Source: Melioribacteraceae bacterium | GTDB lineage: Bacteria > Bacteroidota > Ignavibacteria > Ignavibacteriales > Melioribacteraceae | NCBI GenBank assembly: GCA_028280855.1 | Contig: JANQLA010000535.1 | Location: 1-32,808, forward strand | Length of the DNA: 32,808 bases | Direction: 5' to 3' | Part shown: in pieces, positions 16,142 to 24,235 of the stretch | Position numbering within the stretch: position 1 is the first letter of the stretch | How the letters are laid out: every line of letters starts with the position of its first letter | The notes under the pieces: generated by a model | Told to the model about the DNA's origin: nothing | Seen by the model: the letters and a program-made list of their open reading frames with translations, nothing else | The model's database searches: none | Program-made: the position numbers and the translations under genes

Positions 16142-17092
16142 CTAACCCGAGGTTTTCCCGGTTAACTTTTTCACGAATCCTTTTAATACATCAACGATCT
16201 CTGACCCTTGCTCAATATCGCCTAAAGATACAATGGTTTTTGCATTACGCATATTTTGACTCGCTTCCGCAAGCCTCGCCATTTGAGGAGTAAGCAGCAT
16301 CAACTCGGGATTCTCTTTCAATAATGAAACTTCTTCTTTCTCGAGTTCGAGTTTCATCTTGTTTCTTTTTAATTCTTCTTCAAGTCGTTTATTTTCCAAT
16401 TCAGTTTGCGCCGCTAATTCCGTCTCCTGCAACTCCAGCTTTTTTAATTCCATTTTTTGTTGAAGTGATAGTATATCTTCATCGGCTCTATGCTTTATTT
16501 CAGCTGCGGTAACACGTGCCTGCTGGGTAGTCTTTTCAGTATCTTCGAGAATACGCGCTTCTTCTTTTTGCTTTATTGCCTGCGAAATCTTTTGATCAAC
16601 CGGCTCAATGCTTTGAACCGTTAATGAAAGAATATCAATACCAAGTTTTAGATTAACATCTTTGTAGTTATCCGATAAATACTTCTGGGCGGCATTGGAA
16701 CTTATTTGTTCAACTTCGTACTGGTCTGCATAAGTTCTAACAAGACTCTGAATTATTACTTCAAATTCTTTAGCCGCAGCGGCTAGAATATTTTTCCCCC
16801 AGCCACCGACTTTTATTAGCTGTGCAATATTTTCAATGGAGGGAGTTACCGTAGCCGCGAGTTTTACCGATAATGCTATTTTACCTTTCGCTTCAACATC
16901 AAAATTACTTGTTATTGATTCTGAGGAAATTGTTAGAGGCATACAAAAATGCCTGGGGTATAACTTCGACTTTCGAAGTCCGACTTTCCCGTTTTTTTCA
17001 AATAACACTATCTGACCCGGCTTTTTAATCCGGTACTCGTAAACAAGGTAAGCCACTATCAACACAGGTATAATGATTCCTACGTACTGCAT
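16142..17092 (-). CDS. SPFH/band-7 domain membrane protein with coiled coil
   Basis: The 316-residue protein starts at an ATG with GAGGAG upstream. One N-terminal membrane segment (about 3-20, YVGIIIPVLIVAYLVYEY) is followed by an SPFH-type domain (about 25-185, with a VDQKISQAIKQKEEARI exit). A long Glu/Lys-rich coiled coil (about 175-260) and a short tail complete it. SPFH proteins (stomatin, prohibitin, flotillin) oligomerise as scaffolds on the inner membrane. It is the first gene of a probable two-gene operon with the giant aminotransferase/PEPC protein, so it may anchor that enzyme; this is inferred from spacing only. Confidence 0.82.
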   Translation of the reverse strand: MQYVGIIIPVLIVAYLVYEYRIKKPGQIVLFEKNGKVGLRKSKLYPRHFCMPLTISSESITSNFDVEAKGKIALSVKLAATVTPSIENIAQLIKVGGWGKNILAAAAKEFEVIIQSLVRTYADQYEVEQISSNAAQKYLSDNYKDVNLKLGIDILSLTVQSIEPVDQKISQAIKQKEEARILEDTEKTTQQARVTAAEIKHRADEDILSLQQKMELKKLELQETELAAQTELENKRLEEELKRNKMKLELEKEEVSLLKENPELMLLTPQMARLAEASQNMRNAKTIVSLGDIEQGSEIVDVLKGFVKKLTGKTSG

Positions 17093-17473
17093 AATTTACT
17101 CCTCAAATGATAATTTCGATCAAAAGTAATAGTAGGGGAAACTTTAAATAAAAAACTCGAGAGCAATTGTAAGAATAAATAAAATTAAGTTGTGTTTCCG
17201 CATAAAATTTCGTTCTCTTATTTTTCTTAATTAGAAAATATGTATAAACATTCACATTTTGCTATAAAATTTAGCAAACTGGATAATATAGCAAATTACC
17301 TTGAATAAACTCGATTGAACTTTGATTAACCCGCTTATTCTTAATACCCTGCGTAGAAATGATTATTATGCCTATTTTGAAAGTTACCCCTGAATAGACG
17401 ATGAAATTCTTCAGAAAATAATTTATAAATCACTAAAAAGAAACCCATGAAAAATGCCGGAAAGAAACTTCGC
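17093..17473. other. 381-bp AT-rich intergenic region
   Basis: No convincing gene lies here. Open frames are short, lack ribosome sites and are out of frame with the kinase. The region holds the promoter area of the SPFH operon and the downstream end of the histidine kinase gene, both on the minus strand. The only clear structure is the inverted repeat at 17258-17278. Confidence 0.6.
17258..17278. repeat. Perfect inverted repeat TTTGCTA-N7-TAGCAAA
   Basis: Two seven-base arms flank TAAAATT, and a further TAGCAAA copy follows close by (about 17289-17295). There is no T-run, so a terminator is unlikely. It lies about 170 bp upstream of the SPFH start and could be an operator for that operon; this is inference. 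Confidence 0.4.
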
Positions 17474-18265
17474 CTAGTTATTATCAAAGGTAACTGTGAA
17501 AGTACTGCCGATGCCTTTTTCACTTTCAACCAGGATATCAGCATTGATAATGTCGGCAAACAGTTTCGCAATAGTAAGCCCCAACCCGTTGCCTTCAAAC
17601 ATTCGTGCATAACCGCTGTCTTCCTGTAGGAAAGGGTCGAATATCTTAGGTAAAAAGTCTTCGTTCATTCCTACTCCTGTATCAGCTACCGATAGTAAAT
17701 GCAAGCCTTTTTCATTTTTTACAGTAATTTCAACTTTGCCGAAATTTGTAAACTTAATCGCATTATCAATTAATTGAATAAAAATTTGTGTAACAGCATA
17801 CGCGTCAGTCTCAACTAAATGTTTATTGCCTTCTTCAACCCAGTAAAAACCAATGTCTTTATTATTTGCCAGCGATTTGAACTGGGAATACAGAGTGTGC
17901 TTTATATCTTCAAACAAATTAAAATGCGATTTCTCCGAGCGATAGCTGCCGGTATGTAACTCAATCAGGTGAACAAACAAATCGATTGTTCTGTGAATCC
18001 TACTGCCGGCGTTATCCAGAATGCTAAGAATCTCTTTTGCATAGTCATCGGGATCTTTAATATAATCTTCGCGAAGCATATCAACGGCATTTAACAAAAG
18101 ATTCACGGGGGTTCTTAGTTCATGAGACATATGAGACAAAAATTCAACTTTAACGCCACCTCCAAGTGCATTTACTACTTTTGCAGACTGCTGGTTTTCG
18201 AGCCGTTTAATTTGTTCCTTTAAGGAACTTATGGTCTTATTTAATTCTTCTTTTGTTTGTTTCAT
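17474..18265 (-). CDS. Soluble histidine kinase (HisKA + HATPase_c)
   Basis: The 263-residue kinase has no membrane segment and no recognisable sensor domain. It has an N-terminal coiled coil (1-30), the H box FLSHMSHELRTP with phospho-acceptor H48, the N box QLIDNAIKFT, G1 DTGVGMNE, the F box IFDPFLQ and G2 GNGLGLTIAK. The set matches active kinases of the HPK1 type. It is short for the family and must get its input from a partner protein. No response regulator is nearby, making it an orphan. It is divergent from a peroxiredoxin gene. No clear ribosome site precedes the ATG at 18265. Confidence 0.9.
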   Translation of the reverse strand: MKQTKEELNKTISSLKEQIKRLENQQSAKVVNALGGGVKVEFLSHMSHELRTPVNLLLNAVDMLREDYIKDPDDYAKEILSILDNAGSRIHRTIDLFVHLIELHTGSYRSEKSHFNLFEDIKHTLYSQFKSLANNKDIGFYWVEEGNKHLVETDAYAVTQIFIQLIDNAIKFTNFGKVEITVKNEKGLHLLSVADTGVGMNEDFLPKIFDPFLQEDSGYARMFEGNGLGLTIAKLFADIINADILVESEKGIGSTFTVTFDNN

Positions 18266-18573
18266 ATGCCCGGCTAAGACTTTTGCACTCCCACACCAAA
18301 ATCAGATCTCCTGCTAAGGGAGATGGAAGTGGAGCTAACGTTACTTAATAAATAAGTAAAAAGTAAAATTAGTATGATAAAGATAATTAATAAATTAATT
18401 GATATGGCCCCAACTGAAGCTTACTATTTAAATATCTCTGAAAACTCATCGGCCGTATAAAATTCACAAAAAAATAATAAACTGGAATTTAGCGGGCTAA
18501 AGATTTGTTCCGATAAATTAACTATTTTTTGAAATCGAATTAATAACTTGTTGAATTACAAAAGGAGTAATAA
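18266..18573. other. 308-bp divergent intergenic region (kinase / peroxiredoxin)
   Basis: This gap must hold the promoters of both flanking genes. I see no gene in it. A six-base inverted repeat, ATCTCC (18306-18311) and GGAGAT (18319-18324), lies 41 bp upstream of the kinase start and could form a small hairpin or operator. I found no clear -33/-7 promoter of the Bacteroidota type; TATTTTTTG near 18521 is one base off that pattern. Confidence 0.5.
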
Positions 18574-19173
18574 ATGAGCGTACTAGTAACAAAAGAAGCA
18601 CCTGATTTTACTTCAGCCGCAGTTATGCCGGATGGAACGATTAAAGAAGATTTTAAGCTATCGGACTACAAAGGAAAATATGTTGTTTTGTTTTTCTGGC
18701 CATTAGACTTTACGTTTGTATGCCCTACCGAAATAATTGCGCATGATCACAGACTTGAAAAATTTAAAGAAAAAGGCGTAGAAGTTATTGGCGTTTCGAT
18801 CGACTCGCAATTCACCCACTTCGCATGGAAAAATACTCCGGTAGAAAAAGGCGGTATTGGAAATGTTCAATTCCCGATAGTTGCCGATGTTAATCACGCA
18901 ATCACGGAAGCCTACGGCGTTGAACATCCCGGTGGGATTGCTCTTAGAGCCTCTTTCCTTATTGATAAAGACGGCATTGTTCAACACGAAACCGTAAACA
19001 ACCTACCCTTGGGACGAAACGTTGATGAAATGTTGCGACTTGTTGACGCACTGCAATATTCTGAAAAATACGGCGAAGTTTGCCCAGCAGGTTGGCAGGA
19101 AGGCGATGGCGGTATGCAAGCTTCCACTGAAGGTGTTGCAGAATACTTAGCCGAAAATGCCGAGAAGTTATAA
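18574..19173 (+). CDS. 2-Cys peroxiredoxin (AhpC/Prx1 type)
   Basis: This 199-residue peroxiredoxin has the peroxidatic Cys50 in FTFVCPTEI and the resolving Cys170 in GEVCPAGW. It is a typical 2-Cys enzyme reducing H2O2 and organic peroxides in the cytosol through an intersubunit disulfide. A strong AGGAG site lies before the ATG. No thioredoxin or AhpF-like reductase is adjacent, so the electron donor is encoded elsewhere. The gene is followed by a clear terminator and appears to be transcribed alone. Confidence 0.96.
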   Translation: MSVLVTKEAPDFTSAAVMPDGTIKEDFKLSDYKGKYVVLFFWPLDFTFVCPTEIIAHDHRLEKFKEKGVEVIGVSIDSQFTHFAWKNTPVEKGGIGNVQFPIVADVNHAITEAYGVEHPGGIALRASFLIDKDGIVQHETVNNLPLGRNVDEMLRLVDALQYSEKYGEVCPAGWQEGDGGMQASTEGVAEYLAENAEKL

Positions 19174-19197
19174 TATTATATTCTCACCGTTTTACTA

Positions 19198-19228
19198 AAG
19201 GGTATTCAATTTGGATACCCTTTTTTTT
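19198..19228 (+). terminator. Rho-independent terminator of the peroxiredoxin gene
   Basis: An eight-base stem, AAGGGTAT with ATACCCTT, flanks a nine-base loop and runs into eight T residues. It starts 25 bp after the peroxiredoxin stop and ends 18 bp before the next gene. Confidence 0.9.
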
Positions 19229-19246
19229 ATTTACAATTTTGCAGAT

Positions 19247-20230
19247 ATGAACTTCCGAACCGAAATAAATATCGACCCGTTCAAAGATTCTATCTCGTAC
19301 TCCGATTCAGTCTTAACCATAGGTTCTTGCTTTGCGGATAATATTGCACGCTATATGTCTGAACGAAAATACAGAGTCTTGGCGAATCCTTTCGGCGTGC
19401 TTTATAATCCTGTTTCGGTATACAATTCACTGCGGATTCTTGAAGACAGCAAATTATTTAATGAGAAAGACCTTATCGAAAATCAATCTGAATGGCATAG
19501 CTTTTATCATCATTCCGATTTTTCACATCACATCAAAGCACAGTGCTTATCGGGTATTAACAAAGCAATAAAAAATGCTGCAAAGTTTTTACAGGAAACA
19601 GATTGGGCTATAATTACATACGGTACGTCTTACGTTTACCGTTGGAAAGAAACCGGGGAGGTTGTGTCGAACTGCCACAAGATTCCGCAAAGTAAGTTCG
19701 ACAGGACAATATTATCTGTTGAAAAATTAAACGAGACTCTTAATTCAACAGTAAAATTATTGCAGGAGTCTAATCCCGAACTGAAAATTCTGTTTACTGT
19801 TTCTCCAATAAGACATTGGAAAGACGGAGCCGTAGACAACCAGGTTAGCAAAGCTCACCTGATTGTTGCCATTAATGAAATTGTAACTCAAAATGAAAAT
19901 TGCTTTTACTTTCCGTCATACGAAATTATGATGGACGATTTGCGCGACTATCGTTTTTATAGCAAAGACCTTTTGCATCCGAACGAAATTGCCATCGATT
20001 ACATTTGGCAGAAATTTAAGAGAGCAGTAATAAATCCCTCAGACCTTTCACTGATAAAAATGATTGAACAACTAAACTCGGCAAAGAACCACAGGATTCG
20101 CAATCCCTATTCCGAAGAAAACAAAGCCTTTGTTCGAAAGCAGCTTGAAATTATCCGGCAAATTATAGCTAAGAACCCACAAATAAACTTAGCAGCCGAG
20201 CAGAAATATTTCGAATCCTTTGAGTGCTAA
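19247..20230 (+). CDS. GSCFA family protein (SGNH-hydrolase-like)
   Basis: The 327-residue protein starts at the ATG at 19247; upstream frame extension would run through the terminator. It carries the family signature TIGSCFADN (24-32), WAIITYGTSYVYR in the middle and DLLHPNEIAIDYIW towards the end. The Ser in GSCFA and the Asp/His in the last motif are where an SGNH esterase would place its catalytic residues. The GSCFA family is common in Bacteroidota and Proteobacteria and its substrate is not established. It converges on the GYD gene, overlapping it by 4 bp at the stops. Confidence 0.88.
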   Translation: MNFRTEINIDPFKDSISYSDSVLTIGSCFADNIARYMSERKYRVLANPFGVLYNPVSVYNSLRILEDSKLFNEKDLIENQSEWHSFYHHSDFSHHIKAQCLSGINKAIKNAAKFLQETDWAIITYGTSYVYRWKETGEVVSNCHKIPQSKFDRTILSVEKLNETLNSTVKLLQESNPELKILFTVSPIRHWKDGAVDNQVSKAHLIVAINEIVTQNENCFYFPSYEIMMDDLRDYRFYSKDLLHPNEIAIDYIWQKFKRAVINPSDLSLIKMIEQLNSAKNHRIRNPYSEENKAFVRKQLEIIRQIIAKNPQINLAAEQKYFESFEC

Positions 20231-20523
20231 ATTTGTTCTGTTAATTCCAGGAATTTTTTATACGGAATAGCAGTCAAACTTTTGGCTTCGAACGCCCCGT
20301 TTTGTAAACCGATCATGGATACTTTCGCAGCAGTATCTTCGTTTGGAGCTTCGTAAATATCAATAAAATCATAGTCCCCAAGTAATGCGTAATGCGAAAC
20401 AAACTTAACCTCGGGGCATTTCGCCTTCACCTGCTCCAGCCAGGCGCGCCCAATTTGTGCACGGTCTTTCATTTGTTTTGATACTTCGGGAGCTAGCTTG
20501 GTAAGCAAAATATAAGTAGCCAT
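20227..20523 (-). CDS. GYD domain protein
   Basis: This 98-residue single-domain protein has the motif LLGDYDFIDIYEAPNEDTAAKV, the core of the GYD family, which has a ferredoxin-like dimeric alpha/beta-barrel fold. An AAGGAG site precedes the ATG at 20523. The function is unknown; related folds are small monooxygenases or ligand-binding dimers. It lies 75 bp after the ATP-grasp gene on the same strand and could be co-transcribed with it. A weak AT-only hairpin (20586-20604) lies between them. Confidence 0.87.
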   Translation of the reverse strand: MATYILLTKLAPEVSKQMKDRAQIGRAWLEQVKAKCPEVKFVSHYALLGDYDFIDIYEAPNEDTAAKVSMIGLQNGAFEAKSLTAIPYKKFLELTEQI

Positions 20524-20598
20524 TATGAAACTCCTTACTAATTTAATTGGGAAGGAACTTTATACCAAAGCTAAAAATATCGTGTAAATAATCAAGAA

Positions 20599-21684
20599 TT
20601 ATTTTGATTTTCGTTTCGCCTGCTCGGAGTTTTTTGCAGTTGATAGTTTTTCTCCTCGTTCAGCTGCAAGCTCTACAATGGTTTTTAAGGCCCGCCTGTA
20701 TGAGAAACCAGCATGCTTCATTGAGCGCATAAAACCTGCGTCTTCCGTTAAATCGGGATTCGGGTTTACTTCCAGCACGTATAACTTTTTATCTTTAGAA
20801 TATCGCATATCAACACGGCAATAATCCCTGCAGCCTGTTGCCTTAAATGCTTTTAAAGCAATTTCCTGCGCTTCTGCTTCAATTTTCTTTGGCAGTTTAG
20901 CTGGACATTTCGGAATCGTTTTGTGATACGCCTCGTGCAGCGGATCCCACTTTGCCTGATAACTTACTATGTTGTGAAGGTGGCTAGGCATCTTGCTGAA
21001 ATCAATTTCGCTAATGGGAAGTACTTTCGGATTTTTATCTCCTAGTACTGCAACGTTAAGCTCACGTCCTTCGATATACTCTTCTATTAGAACGGGCTGC
21101 TTGTATTCTTCGCAAATGTAATTAATCCTGTTTTTTAGCTGTCCGTAATTTTCAACAACTGCTTCAACGTCTATTCCCACACTTGCATCTTCCAATGCCG
21201 GTTTAACAATAATTGGGTACTTCAAATTGTGCCTGTAAATTTTCTGGGGCTCTTTAAAGTATTTAAAAGCAGGAATCCTTACACCTACAGACGACAAAAC
21301 ACCTTTGGTGAGATACTTGCTTTGACATGTGCCCAGCGCCATCGGCGGTGCGCCGGTGTACGGAATACGAAGCAGGTCGATTATTCCGGCAAAGCCCATC
21401 TCAAGCTCCGCCACATCTTTGTAGATTTCAACAAAATTGAATATTACATCAGGTTTATTGTTTTCAACATCTTTCAAAAAGATATTCAAATCATCAAGTA
21501 TGTTTAATATGTATGAATCGAAGCCCGCTTTACGAAGATGTTTTGCAATTGCTTCGTACTCTGCAATCGGGTCGCTTTCATCGATATCGAAATACGGCTT
21601 GAAGGCTAGGTTTTGGGGATATTCAGTGGAATATTGGTCGTATAGTTCAGGGTAAGCTTCATTATAAACAACAGCAACTTTCAT
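20599..21684 (-). CDS. ATP-grasp ligase, D-Ala-D-Ala ligase-like
   Basis: This 361-residue ATP-grasp enzyme resembles D-alanine-D-alanine ligase. It has LLRIPYTGAPP near the N-terminal domain end (105-114), the ATP-binding lysine K161 in IVKPALEDASVG, LIEEYIEGREL (199-209), R290 and D292 in CRVDM, and the Mg ligands E305 and N307 in VLEVNPNPDL. A basic tail closes it. It lacks neighbours of a mur/ddl cluster, so the carboxylate and amine substrates are open and may be peptide or amino-acid derived. It is divergent from a C39-like cysteine peptidase gene, which suggests paired peptide ligation and hydrolysis (inference). Confidence 0.85.
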   Translation of the reverse strand: MKVAVVYNEAYPELYDQYSTEYPQNLAFKPYFDIDESDPIAEYEAIAKHLRKAGFDSYILNILDDLNIFLKDVENNKPDVIFNFVEIYKDVAELEMGFAGIIDLLRIPYTGAPPMALGTCQSKYLTKGVLSSVGVRIPAFKYFKEPQKIYRHNLKYPIIVKPALEDASVGIDVEAVVENYGQLKNRINYICEEYKQPVLIEEYIEGRELNVAVLGDKNPKVLPISEIDFSKMPSHLHNIVSYQAKWDPLHEAYHKTIPKCPAKLPKKIEAEAQEIALKAFKATGCRDYCRVDMRYSKDKKLYVLEVNPNPDLTEDAGFMRSMKHAGFSYRRALKTIVELAAERGEKLSTAKNSEQAKRKSK

Positions 21685-21780
21685 TAAGTACCTTTGTTAA
21701 TAAAGGGACAAAACTAAATAAAATTGAATCGCATTTCAAAAACATTTATAATTGTGGTCGTTGTTTATATAAGGAATAAA

Positions 21781-22617
21781 GTGAGTTTTTACCCTCAACC
21801 CAATTCATACCAATGCGGGCCATTCGCTTTAAAATACGCACTAGTGATGGTTGGCATATTCAAGAATGAAGATCAACTTGGCATAAGCGCCGGAAGCACT
21901 TGGTGGGGGGGCACGGATGAAATTGGATTAGCACGTGCCGCTAGAAGAGTAAATTGCAAAATGAAGTATATTCAATCCAGCAACCCTAACGATGCACGTA
22001 GAATGTTAAACGAAAAACTTAGTAAACGAATTCCGTGCATACTAAGCGTTAATAATTGGGAGCATTGGCTTACTGTAATTACATATAGTGCCGGCAAGTA
22101 TGTTATTGTTGATAGCGGGCAGGATCATGTTGTATCTGTAGTTACGTCAAAACAACTGCTTCGTAAATGGCGCTATAAAGACGAGTACGAAGATTACGTT
22201 AGTTATGACGGATATGCTGTTGTGCCTATGCATAAAGTTTATACACACGCAAAATTCACTGTTGCCAAAGCCAAAGAATTAATGTACGAGCGCAACAAAG
22301 ATTTGGCACTAAAGTGGAACGAGTATTTTACTGATGTAATTAGTATCGGTAAGCCGCGTACCAAACTTACACTAAATTATATCTCGTTTGCAGAATTTTT
22401 AAGAAGAAACGAAGGCAACCTTACACGGCGAATTGCTAACTGGCATGGAATTCCAACTTATGCCGAACTAAAAAAAATATTGATGAATATGAAATTTGTA
22501 GCGACTGTCTACGATATAATTATTCCGAGTGAAGATGAGCATAAAGTGCTTATTGATTTATCAGCTCTATTGATGATGTATTCCTGTGGAAAGTATGGAA
22601 TGGACAAAATTTACTGA
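21781..22617 (+). CDS. C39-like cysteine peptidase, probably non-transporter
   Basis: The 278-residue protein starts at a GTG at 21781, with AAGGA five bases upstream; a TTG at 21724 would add a 19-residue hydrophobic lead without a ribosome site. The papain-like triad is visible: Q6-x5-C12 (oxyanion Gln and nucleophile in QCGPFAL), H95 in NNWEHWLTV and D111 in VIVDSG. This matches the C39 peptidase layout, but no ABC-transporter domain follows. Residues about 150-278 form an unassigned Lys- and Tyr-rich helical domain. No signal peptide is seen from the GTG, so it would be cytosolic. The substrate is unknown. It is divergent from an ATP-grasp ligase gene. Confidence 0.75.
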   Translation: MSFYPQPNSYQCGPFALKYALVMVGIFKNEDQLGISAGSTWWGGTDEIGLARAARRVNCKMKYIQSSNPNDARRMLNEKLSKRIPCILSVNNWEHWLTVITYSAGKYVIVDSGQDHVVSVVTSKQLLRKWRYKDEYEDYVSYDGYAVVPMHKVYTHAKFTVAKAKELMYERNKDLALKWNEYFTDVISIGKPRTKLTLNYISFAEFLRRNEGNLTRRIANWHGIPTYAELKKILMNMKFVATVYDIIIPSEDEHKVLIDLSALLMMYSCGKYGMDKIY

Positions 22618-22664
22618 ACAAACGAAGTAGCAGACTATTTAAATACGGAAAAAGAGGAATTATA

Positions 22665-23225
22665 ATGGAAGTTAAAAGACATCCGAAATTATTACGAAAA
22701 GAAGATACTGCACTTTTAATTATAGATGTACAGGAAAAAATTTTACCGGTTATAAATGAGCATGAACGAGTTATTGAAAATGCTTTGAAGCTCATAAGAG
22801 GATTCAAGGTTATGAATCTTCCGGTATATTACACCGAGCAATATCCGAAGGGGCTTGGACCCACAACCACTCAGTTGACCGAAGAATTGCATGGCGAAGC
22901 AGTTCAGAAGATGACCTTCAGTTGCTACGATGCCGGGGATTTGTTTAAGGAACTTGTACAGAAAGATGTTAAACAAGTGGTTGTTTGCGGGATCGAATCG
23001 CATGTATGTGTTCAGCAAACCGTACTTGATTTAATGGCAAATGGATTTCAGGTTGATCTTGCCGCAGACGCTGTTTCATCTCGCCGGCAGTTTGATTATG
23101 AGACAGCTTTAAACAGAATGCGGAATAACGGAGCTGAAGTCACTACTACAGAGTCAATATTATTCGAACTGCTTGATGTTTGCGGAACAGATGAGTTTAA
23201 AGCAGTTTCGAAGTTGGTGAAATAA
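22665..23225 (+). CDS. Isochorismatase-family cysteine hydrolase
   Basis: The 186-residue hydrolase has the family triad: D21 in LLIIDVQEK, K82 in VQKMTFSC and the nucleophile C115 in GIESHVCVQQT. The Ile-Glu before SHVC corresponds to the family cis-peptide region. It is closest in pattern to the YcaC/ISOC1-type group rather than to siderophore isochorismatases; no enterobactin-type genes are near. An AGAGGA site precedes the ATG. The substrate is unknown. It lies 11 bp before an aldo/keto reductase gene and the two are probably co-transcribed. Confidence 0.9.
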   Translation: MEVKRHPKLLRKEDTALLIIDVQEKILPVINEHERVIENALKLIRGFKVMNLPVYYTEQYPKGLGPTTTQLTEELHGEAVQKMTFSCYDAGDLFKELVQKDVKQVVVCGIESHVCVQQTVLDLMANGFQVDLAADAVSSRRQFDYETALNRMRNNGAEVTTTESILFELLDVCGTDEFKAVSKLVK

Positions 23226-23236
23226 CAGGTTGATAA

Positions 23237-24229
23237 ATGAATTATAGAAAATTCGGAAATACTAATCTTTCCGTTAGTGAAATCGGCTTCGGCGCTTGGG
23301 GTATTGGCGGCCCCGCAATGGCAGGCGATGTGCCTATCGGTTGGGGAAATGTAGACGAGGATGCTTCCATCTCAGCGCTTAGAAAATCATCTGAACTCGG
23401 CATCAATTTTTACGATACTGCTGATTTTTACGGCTTGGGACATTCAGAGGAGTTAATCGGAAACGTTTTTGGTAATAGTGATAAAGTAATTATTGCAACA
23501 AAGGTCGGACATCGCATGGCAGAGGATCAATCAATTTTTTTAGACTATTCGAAAAAATATATTTTGCAAGCGTGCGAAGGAAGTTTAAAAAGATTAAAGC
23601 GCGATTCAATTGACTATTACCAGCTCCATTCTGCCAAGCTTACTCACCTTAAGGCAGGCGAATGCATAGAAGCAATGGAATTATTAAAGCAGCAGGGAAA
23701 AATCCGGTACTGGGGATTATCACTCAACACATTTAATCCAAACCCTGAGGCTTATTATTTAATAAAGAATAAACTTGCGGACGGTTTCCAACTGGTTCTT
23801 AATATAATAAACCAGCGAGCAAATAATCTCGTGGAAACAGCGGGAAATAATGGTTACGGTATAATTGCCAGGATGCCGCTTCAGTTCGGATTGCTTACGG
23901 GCAAGTTTTCGGCGAGCACACAATTTAAAAAGAATGATCACAGGTATTTTCGATTGACTCCGGAAGTTTTAAACCGGTCTTTGGATGCGCTAAAAAAGGT
24001 TAAGCCGATAGCCGATAAGTATCAAATTCCAGATGCATCTTTCGCTTTAAGCTTTTTAACAACGTATGCGAATTTAAGTACTATAATACCCGGCATCAAA
24101 ACACCTAAGCAAGCGGAAGCTAATACAAAAGATATTATTAAGCTTGATAAACAAGACTTTACGACAATTAAAAATATGTTTGAAACAGACTTTAAGGAAA
24201 TTGTGAATTTGTTTGAGAGCTGCGGCTAA
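23237..24229 (+). CDS. Aldo/keto reductase
   Basis: This 330-residue NAD(P)H-dependent oxidoreductase has the (beta/alpha)8 barrel and the catalytic tetrad D60, Y65 (FYDTADFYG), K89 (ATKVG) and H131 (YQLHS). The C-terminal cofactor-binding segment TIIPGIKTPKQAEAN matches the IPG(x)3-4(Q/E) signature. It resembles the YajO/YghZ-type soluble reductases with broad carbonyl substrates. It follows the isochorismatase-family gene directly and is convergent with the CotH gene, with only 6 bp between stops and no visible terminator. Confidence 0.93.
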   Translation: MNYRKFGNTNLSVSEIGFGAWGIGGPAMAGDVPIGWGNVDEDASISALRKSSELGINFYDTADFYGLGHSEELIGNVFGNSDKVIIATKVGHRMAEDQSIFLDYSKKYILQACEGSLKRLKRDSIDYYQLHSAKLTHLKAGECIEAMELLKQQGKIRYWGLSLNTFNPNPEAYYLIKNKLADGFQLVLNIINQRANNLVETAGNNGYGIIARMPLQFGLLTGKFSASTQFKKNDHRYFRLTPEVLNRSLDALKKVKPIADKYQIPDASFALSFLTTYANLSTIIPGIKTPKQAEANTKDIIKLDKQDFTTIKNMFETDFKEIVNLFESCG

Positions 24230-24235
24230 ATGGAA

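Noticed and set aside
17341-17610. 89-codon minus-strand frame overlapping the kinase C-terminus
   Set aside because: It is out of frame with the kinase, whose G2 box is intact, and half of it is in noncoding AT-rich sequence.
20586-20604. AAATAAT/ATTATTT hairpin as a terminator for the ATP-grasp gene
   Set aside because: The stem is AT only, overlaps the stop codon and lacks a T-run.
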